From positions 1 to 5,168 of the forward strand of contig JAIYCA010000093.1 in the NCBI GenBank assembly GCA_027488265.1: a stretch of DNA of 5,168 bases, written 5' to 3'. Under the pieces are notes generated by a model. The model searched no databases. It saw only the letters and a program-made list of their open reading frames with translations, and had not been told where the DNA came from. Made by a program: the position numbers and the translations under genes. Positions 1 to 5,168 of this stretch are shown here, piece after piece (the stretch's first letter is position 1; each line of letters begins with the position of its first letter). This DNA is from Planctomycetaceae bacterium (GTDB lineage: Bacteria; Planctomycetota; Phycisphaerae; Phycisphaerales; SM1A02).

Positions 1-747
1 CGCCGGATCCTTGCTGTAGGTCGGCTTCACGGTGCGACGCGTGAAAAAGCGTTGGCCGTCGTAGAAGTCGACCGTCGGGAGCAGTTTCTTACAGACCCGC
101 ACAGCGATGTTCTGCGACGGATCGTCGTTGCCTTTGATGAGCGCCATCTTGAGCGCGGTCAGCACAAGGAAGCCGCCGAAGATGATCAGAATCCACTGGT
201 ACTTGAGGATGAGACCCGCGCCGATACCGATCATGCCGCCGCGCATGACCAGCGCGCCGATGATGCCCCAGAAGAGCACGCGATGCTGATACTTCGCAGG
301 CACCGCGAAGAACGAGAAGATCAACGCGATGATGAAGATGTTGTCCATCGCGAGAGACTTCTCGACGACGTAGCCAACGAGATATTGCTTTGCTGCCTCT
401 AAGCCCTCCACCGTGCCAGAGATGATGATGGGCTGTTCAGGTACTTGCCCCGCGAGTTCGTGCGTGTTGTAGCGCGGCGTATCGAGGCCAAGTCCGAGCC
501 AGTTCGCGTCGTAGGCCTTGTAGACGAAGGCCGAGAACGCGACACCGCACGTCAGCCAGATGACCGACCACGTGGCCGCCTCTTTCATCGAGACTTCGTG
601 CGCCTCGCGGTGGAAGACCCCAAGGTCGAGCGCGAGGAAGAGAACGACGAGCCCGATGAACGCAACGTAGGCCCACATCTTGAGCGATGCGGGGTTTGCG
701 GCGGCTGTGGCGGTCGTGTCGGCGGCGAGAAGAAGGAAGTCGATCAT
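1..747 (-). CDS. TerC/Alx-family integral membrane protein, probable Mn(II) exporter (C-terminus outside window)
   Basis: Reading leftward from ATG at 747 gives 249 uninterrupted codons that run off base 1, so the gene is partial. What is seen: a hydrophobic helix at about residues 25-44 ending in the motif ALDLGVFHR, a second at 57-77, then VGYVVEKSLAMDNIFIIALIF (125-145, split helix), RVLFWGIIGALVMRG (156-170) and a further helix at 184-203. The acidic residues D41, E129 and D135-N136 sit where TerC proteins carry their conserved membrane carboxylates. Known of the family: Alx/TerC proteins are cytoplasmic-membrane proteins linked to Mn2+ export, and E. coli Alx is about 320 residues, so roughly 70-100 residues with the last helices are missing here. 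Compared with Alx, the loop between helix 2 and the EKS..MDN helix (about 78-122) is roughly 27 residues longer. An in-frame ATG at 798 is an alternative start that would add 17 residues; neither start has a clear Shine-Dalgarno. The family call is firm, the metal substrate is inferred. Confidence 0.9.
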   Translation of the reverse strand, partial: MIDFLLLAADTTATAAANPASLKMWAYVAFIGLVVLFLALDLGVFHREAHEVSMKEAATWSVIWLTCGVAFSAFVYKAYDANWLGLGLDTPRYNTHELAGQVPEQPIIISGTVEGLEAAKQYLVGYVVEKSLAMDNIFIIALIFSFFAVPAKYQHRVLFWGIIGALVMRGGMIGIGAGLILKYQWILIIFGGFLVLTALKMALIKGNDDPSQNIAVRVCKKLLPTVDFYDGQRFFTRRTVKPTYSKDPA

Positions 748-877
748 GGTGGCCAGTAAGAGAGCTCGAGTGGGCGCGGATAGTAGCGAGCGCACCATCG
801 GTTGCTTGGGTGCTTCTGCCGTGAATTACGTTGTGCATCCGCGCCGAGGCGGGCAGGCTCACGGGGGACCGACCGGT
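748..877. other. Intergenic gap between MFS and TerC genes
   Basis: These 130 bases lie downstream of the MFS stop and upstream of the TerC ATG at 747. If the alternative in-frame ATG at 798 is used, the gap shrinks to 79 bases; the frame is closed by a TAA at 828-826. I see no convincing -35/-10 pair, no hairpin with a T-run, and none of the conserved GGGGAGTAG core of the yybP-ykoY manganese riboswitch that precedes some terC/alx genes. TerC may be read through from the kinase operon or have a promoter not recognisable by eye. Confidence 0.5.
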
Positions 878-2155
878 TCAGATACGCGCCGAGTGCGTTT
901 CACGCATGCGGGCGGCGGCGATCAACCCAGAAACGAGCGTCAGTGCCGCGACGGCCCACAGCGCAGCGGTGACTCCAAACTTGTCCGCCACGACCCCCGC
1001 GATCACCGCGCCAAACGCGTATCCAAGGTCGCGCCAAAGTCGATAGACCCCCACCGCCGACGCACGCCATGTCGGGTGCGCAACATCACCAATCGCGGCG
1101 AGCAGTGTGGGGTACACCATTGCCGTACCGATTCCGAGTAGGAAGGCACCTGTCGCGAATCCCGTGAACTCGGACGCCACCGCAACCACCGCAATGCCGA
1201 CCGCCTGCACAACCATCCCCCACACGATCAACCACTTGCGCCCGACACGATCACTCCACGCACCCGTCCAGAGCTGCGCGATTCCCCACGTTGCGGGATA
1301 GATCGCCGCGAGCGTGCCGATCGCGCCGAATCCTTGTTGCGCCGCCGCGAACACAAGCGGAAACAAACCCCACGCCATGCCATCGTTCAAGTTGTTGACA
1401 AGCCCTGCCTGCGTCACGCTTGAGAGGTTTCGATCGCGCAACGTCGTGCGAAGAAAGATCTCGCGCTGCGAGAGCGACACGGATCGCCCCGCATCGTTGA
1501 GGAGTTTCGCTTCGGCCGCGACATGCTGACGCGTCTCACGCACAAAGAGCACAGAGAGCACAAGGCCGACCACGACAAATGCAACGCCAAGATAGAAAGG
1601 CTGCGGTCGAAGCCCGTACTCGGCGGCGATCCAGCCGGTGGCGAGCGCGCTGAGGCCAACCGCGAGATATCCCGCACATTCATTGATTCCAAGCGCAAGT
1701 CCGCGACGCACTGGACCTGCAAGATCAATCTTCATGATGACCGTCGTCGACCACGTCAGCCCTTGGCTCACGCCGAGCAGCGCATTCGCGACAAGTACCC
1801 AATTCCATGTGGGCGCCCACATCAAAAGAAACGGCACAGGTGTTGCCACAAGCCAACCCGCAACAAGTACGTGCTTGCGGCCGAAGCGATCGGAGAGCCG
1901 ACCGGCGAGATAGTTGGTGAACGCTTTGGTCACGCCAAAGACGACGATGAAGGAAAGCACCGCGGATTTCGCGGCCAACGCGAAATCGGCCTCGGCGATC
2001 GCAGGCAAAATCGTGCGTTCGAGCCCGACCATTGCACCGACGAACGCATTCACCACGACAAGCAGCGAGAACTGCCAGAGATTCGCGCGCAAGCCAAGGC
2101 GCACTTCCTGAAGAGAGAGCGCGTCAGCATGCCCACTGCTCACGTGTTTCAACAC
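878..2155 (-). CDS. MFS transporter, 12-helix type
   Basis: From the GTG at 2155 this is a 425-residue polytopic protein. The MFS signature motif A occurs twice, as expected for the two six-helix halves: GRLSDRFGRK at about residues 85-94 and GAWSDRVGRK at about 298-307. A hydrophilic central loop (about 207-245) separates the halves, and a GVYRLWRDLGYAFG segment lies at about 369-382 near helix 11. It acts in the cytoplasmic membrane as a secondary transporter; motif A places it in the major facilitator superfamily, but the substrate and direction cannot be read from the sequence. Start choice: an ATG at 2215 gives 445 residues but would overlap the end of the DUF1801 gene by 67 bases, whereas GTG 2155 overlaps it by only 7 bases (GTGTTGA) and still keeps all membrane segments. 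The overlap suggests translational coupling in one operon with the upstream DUF1801 and ROK kinase genes. Confidence 0.93.
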   Translation of the reverse strand: MLKHVSSGHADALSLQEVRLGLRANLWQFSLLVVVNAFVGAMVGLERTILPAIAEADFALAAKSAVLSFIVVFGVTKAFTNYLAGRLSDRFGRKHVLVAGWLVATPVPFLLMWAPTWNWVLVANALLGVSQGLTWSTTVIMKIDLAGPVRRGLALGINECAGYLAVGLSALATGWIAAEYGLRPQPFYLGVAFVVVGLVLSVLFVRETRQHVAAEAKLLNDAGRSVSLSQREIFLRTTLRDRNLSSVTQAGLVNNLNDGMAWGLFPLVFAAAQQGFGAIGTLAAIYPATWGIAQLWTGAWSDRVGRKWLIVWGMVVQAVGIAVVAVASEFTGFATGAFLLGIGTAMVYPTLLAAIGDVAHPTWRASAVGVYRLWRDLGYAFGAVIAGVVADKFGVTAALWAVAALTLVSGLIAAARMRETHSARI

Positions 2156-2592
2156 GGTCCAAGCCCTTCGCCACCCGGAAGTTTGCTCGAGGCCTTCACC
2201 CAGCGCTTGAAGCACTCCACATCAAACTCACCGCTCTCGTCGATGTGGAGGTAGCGAACTTCCGCAACCTTCGACGCGATCGGCGGCGGTGGATCAAGCG
2301 ATGTTCCGCGAAAGAACGTGACCTTCATGTACTTCGCGAACGCATGCATCGCGAGAAACCAACCGTGGCCTTCGATGCCGTAGAACGGCGAATTCCACTT
2401 CACGGCCTTCTTCGCGTGCGGCACGGCTTCCATGATCGCGCGATCGATGCGTGCGCCAATGTCTTGCTTCCAATCCGGAAGTGCCGCGATGTACGCAGCA
2501 ACGGGTGCGTCGCCATCTCCGCGCGCAATTTGAGGATTTCCGCCTGAGAGTAAGCGGGGCTTTGCGGAGGACTTGCTGAACTTCTTCGCCAC
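2149..2592 (-). CDS. DUF1801 domain-containing protein
   Basis: A 147-residue soluble protein starting at GTG 2592 with an AGAG-rich ribosome-binding region about 5-10 bases upstream. It matches the DUF1801 family (PF08818) along its length: LLSGGNPQIARGDGDAPV (14-31), a helical stretch around DWKQDIGARIDRAI, the hallmark AVKWNSPFYG (63-72) followed by GHGWF, then KVTFFRGTSL (90-99), and a closing RWVKASSKLPG (130-140). There is no signal peptide or membrane segment, so it should be cytoplasmic. The biochemical role of this subfamily is not known; a more distant DUF1801 relative, B. subtilis YdhG/Fra, has been described as a frataxin-like iron chaperone, which should not be transferred to this protein without testing. 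It lies 9 bases downstream of the ROK kinase stop and overlaps the MFS start by 7 bases, so it is likely the middle gene of a three-gene operon. Confidence 0.92.
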   Translation of the reverse strand: MAKKFSKSSAKPRLLSGGNPQIARGDGDAPVAAYIAALPDWKQDIGARIDRAIMEAVPHAKKAVKWNSPFYGIEGHGWFLAMHAFAKYMKVTFFRGTSLDPPPPIASKVAEVRYLHIDESGEFDVECFKRWVKASSKLPGGEGLGPC

Positions 2593-2601
2593 GGAACTCT
2601 C

Positions 2602-3591
2602 TCAGTCGTTGTTTGATTTCGCGCGCAGCTCGTCACGCCACGCATCGTGCGCGAGTGCAATCGCGCCGCACACGCCAGCGTCATCACCAAGGAGCGGCGG
2701 CACGAGGTAATGCTCGACGCCCGTCGGCGTCAACAACGGCGAATCGATGTAACCAGCGAGCGCGTCCAGAAGATGGGTGCGCGTCTTTGCGAAAAACGCG
2801 GCTTCGCCGAGCTTTCCGCCCTTTCGCACGCTGCCACCGAAAATGATCCGTCGCGGCGAAAGCACATATGTCAGCGTGGCAAACGCGTGCGCCATGTAGC
2901 GTGCGGTGAGATCCCACGTTGGATCATCCGCCGCGAGTTCCGCCGCGGGTTTCCCTGCGCGCGCTTCGATCGCTGGACCCGCGCAGAGCCCTTCCCAACA
3001 TCGACCGTGGATGGCACACGCGCCGCGGAAGCGATCATCCTCGAGTACCGGCATCGGGATGTGACCCATCTCAGGGTGCACAAGTCCGTGCATCAACTTT
3101 CCACGCACCACACCGCCGCCGCCAATACCCGTGCCGACGGTGACATAGACGAAATCCTCGAGTCCGACGCCTTCAACTCCACAGCCCTCAATTCCTCGCG
3201 CCGCGCCCCAGCGGCCTTCGCCGAGCGCTGCGCCGTTCACGTCCGTGTCGAACCCAATCGGGCGTTTCGGAAACGCCGCACGGAATGGGCCGACGATGTC
3301 GGTGTTCTTCCACCCACGCTTTGGTGTCGTCGTGATGAAGCCGTACGTCGGGGAGGAGCGATCGAGATCGACTGGGCCGAACGACGCCACGCCAACTGCG
3401 GCGAGTTTGCCGTGTTTGCGCTCCGCTTCGAGGAGCCAAGCGATGACTTCCGAGAGCAGCTTCTGCGGATCATCACCTGTTGGAAACTGCGCGCGGGCGA
3501 GAAGCTCTTCGTCGGGACCCGAGCCCACCGCGACGACGAATTTCGTGCCGCCCGCTTCGATGGCACCGACGATGGGACGTTCGCTTTGCAT
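2602..3591 (-). CDS. ROK-family sugar kinase, fructokinase-like
   Basis: A 329-residue protein, close to the usual ROK length of about 290-330. Seen in order: the N-terminal nucleotide-binding loop AIEAGGTKFVVAVG (10-23), in the IEAGGTK form typical of the ScrK/GmuE fructokinase branch; GFITTTPKRGWKNTDI (84-99), a segment also typical of that branch; DTDVNGAALGE (115-125) with the probable catalytic base D117; the phosphate loop TVGTGIGGGG (151-160); HPEMGHI (172-178) with sugar-contacting E174 and H177; and the zinc-site cysteines and histidine in CAIHGRC (192-198). H177, C192, H195 and C198 make up a complete zinc site. Family knowledge says such enzymes phosphorylate a hexose with ATP in the cytoplasm; fructose is the best guess, mannose or glucose possible. 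An unusual repeat-like insert lies at 133-147. It is the first gene of the minus-strand operon with DUF1801 and MFS genes. The ATG at 3591 has no clear Shine-Dalgarno. Confidence 0.94.
   Translation of the reverse strand: MQSERPIVGAIEAGGTKFVVAVGSGPDEELLARAQFPTGDDPQKLLSEVIAWLLEAERKHGKLAAVGVASFGPVDLDRSSPTYGFITTTPKRGWKNTDIVGPFRAAFPKRPIGFDTDVNGAALGEGRWGAARGIEGCGVEGVGLEDFVYVTVGTGIGGGGVVRGKLMHGLVHPEMGHIPMPVLEDDRFRGACAIHGRCWEGLCAGPAIEARAGKPAAELAADDPTWDLTARYMAHAFATLTYVLSPRRIIFGGSVRKGGKLGEAAFFAKTRTHLLDALAGYIDSPLLTPTGVEHYLVPPLLGDDAGVCGAIALAHDAWRDELRAKSNND
3151..3195 (-). repeat. Three-unit 15-base imperfect tandem repeat inside the ROK kinase gene
   Basis: On the coding (minus) strand three successive 15-base units encode GIEGC, GVEGV and GLEDF (kinase residues 133-147). 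The first two units share the pattern GGA-rTT-GAr-GGC, and the third keeps GGA-CTC-GAG. ROK relatives usually have a single short G-L-x-D-F segment here, between the helix ending in WGAARG and the strand leading to the TVGTGIGGG loop. The other two units look like local duplications that add about 10 residues without changing the frame. The repeat is seen directly; duplication as its origin is inference. Confidence 0.6.
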
Positions 3592-3677
3592 GGCGTTGGG
3601 CGCGAAGTGTAACGGAGGCCCCCACTTGTGCCGTTTCCGCTGTGCGCTTCAACGTTACATTCTCCGCAAGACCCACC
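3592..3677. promoter_or_regulatory. Divergent intergenic region with mirrored CGTTACAyT boxes, candidate bidirectional promoter
   Basis: These 86 bases separate the start of the minus-strand ROK operon from the plus-strand DoxX-like gene and must hold the upstream signals of both unless they lie in coding sequence. They contain an inverted pair, TGTAACG at 3608-3614 and CGTTACA at 3653-3659, centres 45 bases apart. Read outward, each strand shows CGTTACAyT, so TACACT (minus, 3611-3606) and TACATT (plus, 3656-3661) are possible -10 elements. Each ends about 14-16 bases before its start codon, which would give very short leaders and match the lack of Shine-Dalgarno sequences. No good -35 hexamer sits at the right distance for either, so the two copies could instead be a regulator's binding site. 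Confidence 0.35.
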
Positions 3678-4085
3678 ATGCTCGAACGACTCACCGATCC
3701 ATTCGTTGCTGCATCTATTCTGACCTCCGCCCTCTTGGCGATCTGCTTTCTCCAGTCGGGGCTCGACAAAGTCCTCGACTTCAAAGGCAATCTCGCGTGG
3801 TTGAACGGTCACTTTGCAAAGTCGCCGCTGCGCGGGCAAGTGGCGCCGATGCTCGTCGTCGTCACGATCCTCGAATGCGCGGCTGGCGCACTTTGCGCGG
3901 TCGGTGTTGTGCAGATCATCCTGTCGAGCGACATGACACTCGCGCTCCTTGGTGCGGAACTCGCAGCACTCAACATCGTGATGCTGTTCTTTGGGCAACG
4001 CGTTGCCAAGGACTACGCGGGTGCCGCGGCACTCGTTCCGTACTTCATCGTGTGCGTTGGCGCGATCCTGCTGCTTGGGCGATGA
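3678..4085 (+). CDS. DoxX-like small integral membrane protein
   Basis: A 135-residue protein starting at ATG 3678. The reading frame stays open further upstream, but that part overlaps the kinase gene and has no membrane-protein character, so the start is set where the hydrophobic protein begins. Four membrane helices are visible at about residues 11-29, 56-82, 86-107 and 115-133. The sequence FLQSGLDKVLDFKGNLAWL (24-42), the following HFAKSPL and the E66 inside helix 2 (TILECAAGALCAVG) fit the DoxX-like pattern of a small four-helix protein with a conserved G.DK after helix 1 and a buried glutamate in helix 2. GQRVAKDYAGA (106-116) is also typical of one DoxX subgroup. The biochemical function of this subgroup is not established; some DoxX proteins are linked to thiol-redox or quinone chemistry. 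Its stop overlaps an in-frame ATG of the next gene as ATGA, so the two are probably co-transcribed. Confidence 0.85.
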   Translation: MLERLTDPFVAASILTSALLAICFLQSGLDKVLDFKGNLAWLNGHFAKSPLRGQVAPMLVVVTILECAAGALCAVGVVQIILSSDMTLALLGAELAALNIVMLFFGQRVAKDYAGAAALVPYFIVCVGAILLLGR

Positions 4086-4112
4086 ACCGCGCGAGGCGCC
4101 ACGTTGATCAAC

Positions 4113-4135
4113 CATGCTCACCCCCCATGCTCACC
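4113..4135 (+). repeat. 10-base direct repeat at the zinc-ribbon protein start
   Basis: CATGCTCACC occurs at 4113-4122 and again at 4126-4135, separated by three C residues. Each copy holds an ATG, but they are 13 bases apart, so only the second (4127) is in the zinc-ribbon reading frame. It is probably a slippage or duplication product and makes the true start less obvious. Confidence 0.6.
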
Positions 4136-4747
4136 TACGGCGAACTCCCCTGCCCCACGTGCGGCTATCAGCGCAAAGGAACTTCGCACGCGAGTGTGTG
4201 TCCTGAGTGTGGCGCGCGCGGATTTGCGGGCGACATCGTTCTCAGCGGACTTCCGAGCATGTCGGAAGAATCACGCCTTGGACAACGCGCCCTCAGTTTG
4301 AGCCACCTCATCCTCGGGCTTGGGATGCTCTTCTGCTTAGTCGCGACATACTTTGCGGGCGCCGTCGGCTTGGGGGCGTTTGCATTCCAGCAGAATTTTG
4401 CGCGCGTTCGATTCGGAATCATGCTGCTCGTCTTCGCGCTGCTCATCGTTGCATTGCTGCGAAGGCGAAAGGCGAAGCACGATGGACTTTCGCTCGAACG
4501 CTGCGTGTGGGAGTTTGACCAGGACGGCGTCATCGTTCGCGAGAAAACGCACGAAGCGCGCGTTCCCACAAGCGAAATCACCGAAGTTCATTCGTCGATT
4601 GATTTCGTGAAGCGACGCACGCATCTCACGTTGGTCACCAGCGGCCAATCGCTCGGCGTCGTTGGGCTTCCCTCGCTCATCATCGGCGGAACGCTCGACG
4701 AACAACGCGCGATCGCGGCTGCGATCAAAGCGCACGTGAAGCGGTGA
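4127..4747 (+). CDS. Zinc-ribbon membrane protein with C-terminal PH-like domain, uncharacterised
   Basis: From ATG 4127 the protein has 206 residues. It begins with a zinc ribbon: C9-P-T-C12-G-Y, a 12-residue spacer, then C25-P-E-C28-G. Two membrane segments follow at about 58-84 and 95-111, the second closed by the basic stretch RRRKAK. The remaining 90 or so residues are soluble and begin CVWEFDQDGVIVRE (126-139). The alternating beta pattern, ARVPTSEITEVHSS, and a closing helix (TLDEQRAIAAAIKAHV) resemble bacterial PH-like membrane-associated domains; this last assignment is inference from pattern only. N-terminal CPxCGY...CPECG ribbons joined to membrane helices are common in Phycisphaerae/planctomycete proteins of unknown function. 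An earlier in-frame ATG at 4082 overlaps the DoxX-like stop as ATGA and would add 15 residues (beginning MNRARRHVDQ); either start is possible. No enzyme motif is visible, and a role in membrane signalling or assembly is only a guess. Confidence 0.85.
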   Translation: MLTYGELPCPTCGYQRKGTSHASVCPECGARGFAGDIVLSGLPSMSEESRLGQRALSLSHLILGLGMLFCLVATYFAGAVGLGAFAFQQNFARVRFGIMLLVFALLIVALLRRRKAKHDGLSLERCVWEFDQDGVIVREKTHEARVPTSEITEVHSSIDFVKRRTHLTLVTSGQSLGVVGLPSLIIGGTLDEQRAIAAAIKAHVKR

Positions 4748-4756
4748 GTGCGTCTC

Positions 4757-4779
4757 GACGCGCGGGAAGGCCGCGCCTC
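4757..4779. terminator. GC-rich hairpin between convergent genes, possible bidirectional terminator
   Basis: GCGCGG (4760-4765) pairs with CCGCGC (4771-4776) around a five-base GAAGG loop, and two more pairs (GA 4757-4758 with TC 4778-4779) extend it past a C-C mismatch. It fills the 30-base gap between the plus-strand zinc-ribbon gene and the minus-strand hydrolase gene and overlaps the hydrolase stop codon. Neither side has a T-run, so it is not a standard intrinsic terminator. The convergent position is the main reason to suspect termination or mRNA end protection. Confidence 0.35.
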
Positions 4780-5168
4780 ACGCGAAGCGCCGCATCCACG
4801 TCTCAATGGCAAGCGGCAACGCCTCGGGTGCCTCCCCTGCTGTGAAGAGATGATTCGTGTTTCCGAGCGCAAAGCACGTAACCAACGCCGAGTTCGGCAC
4901 ATCTTCGCTCTCGAAATCGCTCATCGTCATGCGCCGCACTTCAACATCCGCCGCAAGTGCGATACGAGCACACAACGTGTCGCAATTCGCACCGTCGGCA
5001 ACAGCGAGGAATGTCGGAACCTGCACCTCTGTCAGGTCGATCCACGCATCCACGCCATCACGCGCAATTCCACCTGGCATGCGACCGCGATCGAACCATT
5101 CGTAGGTTCGTTGCGCGGCGCGGGCGACCGACGCAGATCCACGCCGCCGCGCGAGGCCGCGAAGCACG
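4778..5168 (-). CDS. Probable alpha/beta hydrolase, C-terminal part (N-terminus outside window)
   Basis: The minus-strand frame is open from the right edge to a TGA at 4778, giving about 129 visible codons; the gene very likely continues beyond 5168, so the GTG at the window edge is probably not its real start. The visible part reads like the last third of an alpha/beta hydrolase: RTYEWFDRGRMPGGIARDGVDAW as a cap or linker region, then LTEVQVPTFLAVADGANCD (visible residues 45-63), which resembles the strand-6 pattern I-x-VPTLxxxGxxD with D63 as candidate catalytic acid, later a GNTNHLF segment with H106 as candidate catalytic histidine, and a final helix ALPLAIETWMRRFA as in many members. The nucleophile elbow would lie outside the window. 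Substrate unknown. This is a pattern-based call; no diagnostic GxSxG can be checked here. It is convergent with the zinc-ribbon gene and probably independent of it. Confidence 0.6.
   Translation of the reverse strand, partial: VLRGLARRRGSASVARAAQRTYEWFDRGRMPGGIARDGVDAWIDLTEVQVPTFLAVADGANCDTLCARIALAADVEVRRMTMSDFESEDVPNSALVTCFALGNTNHLFTAGEAPEALPLAIETWMRRFA

Noticed and set aside
437..862. 141-codon minus-strand open frame over the TerC start
   Set aside because: It is in a different frame from the TerC protein, whose motifs are unmistakable, and its translation is arginine-rich without family features.
748..877. Possible yybP-ykoY manganese riboswitch upstream of the TerC gene
   Set aside because: The family context made it worth looking for, but the conserved GGGGAGTAG core and paired elements are absent and the gap is short.
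1523..2254. 243-codon plus-strand open frame opposite the MFS gene
   Set aside because: It is the antisense of a clear 12-helix transporter and has low-complexity charged composition.
2647..3612. 321-codon plus-strand open frame opposite the ROK kinase
   Set aside because: The minus-strand kinase has complete family motifs over the same region; the plus-strand translation is arginine- and histidine-rich with no domain pattern.
3237..4121. 294-codon minus-strand open frame across the divergent intergenic region
   Set aside because: It overlaps the kinase in another frame and lies antisense to the DoxX-like gene, and shows no recognisable domain or hydrophobic pattern.
3245..4747. 500-codon plus-strand open frame running through the kinase and DoxX-like genes into the zinc-ribbon gene
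   Set aside because: Only the part from 4082 or 4127 onward looks like protein. The upstream part is antisense to the ROK kinase and then out of frame with the DoxX-like gene, with arginine-rich composition typical of shadow frames in GC-rich DNA.
1..5168. Mobile element, CRISPR array, defence system, tRNA or rRNA
   Set aside because: No transposase, integrase, regularly spaced repeats, terminal inverted repeats or RNA gene signatures were seen; the genes are packed metabolic and membrane-protein genes of similar composition.

Overview
The window looks like ordinary chromosome from a GC-rich bacterium, most likely a planctomycete of the Phycisphaerae type. The best taxonomic hint is the small protein at 4127-4747. 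It opens with a CPTCGY...CPECG zinc ribbon followed by membrane segments, an architecture common in that group. Most starts lack a clear Shine-Dalgarno sequence, which also fits. Both points are inference, and no rRNA or other marker gene is present.

Layout from left to right. A minus-strand cluster fills 1-3591. In transcription order it holds a ROK-family sugar kinase (fructokinase-like, 3591-2602), a DUF1801 protein (2592-2149), an MFS transporter (2155-878), then a 130-base gap and a TerC/Alx-type membrane protein (747 to beyond base 1, so its C-terminus is missing). The first three are 9 bases apart or overlap by 7 bases and are probably one operon. TerC may be read through or have its own promoter. 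An 86-base divergent intergenic region (3592-3677) separates this cluster from a plus-strand pair: a DoxX-like four-helix membrane protein (3678-4085) and the zinc-ribbon/transmembrane protein (4127-4747, or 4082-4747 if it starts inside an ATGA overlap). A 30-base convergent gap with a GC-rich hairpin follows. Last comes the C-terminal part of a probable alpha/beta hydrolase on the minus strand (4778 to beyond 5168).

No pathway ties all the genes together. The kinase and MFS protein could take part in sugar uptake or efflux and phosphorylation, and TerC in manganese export, but the substrates cannot be read from the sequence. I see no mobile element, CRISPR array, RNA gene or clearly new system. 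The points worth a second look are small: mirrored CGTTACAyT boxes in the divergent promoter region, a three-unit 15-base repeat expanding a loop in the kinase, a long extra loop in the TerC protein, and the uncharacterised zinc-ribbon protein coupled to a DoxX-like protein.
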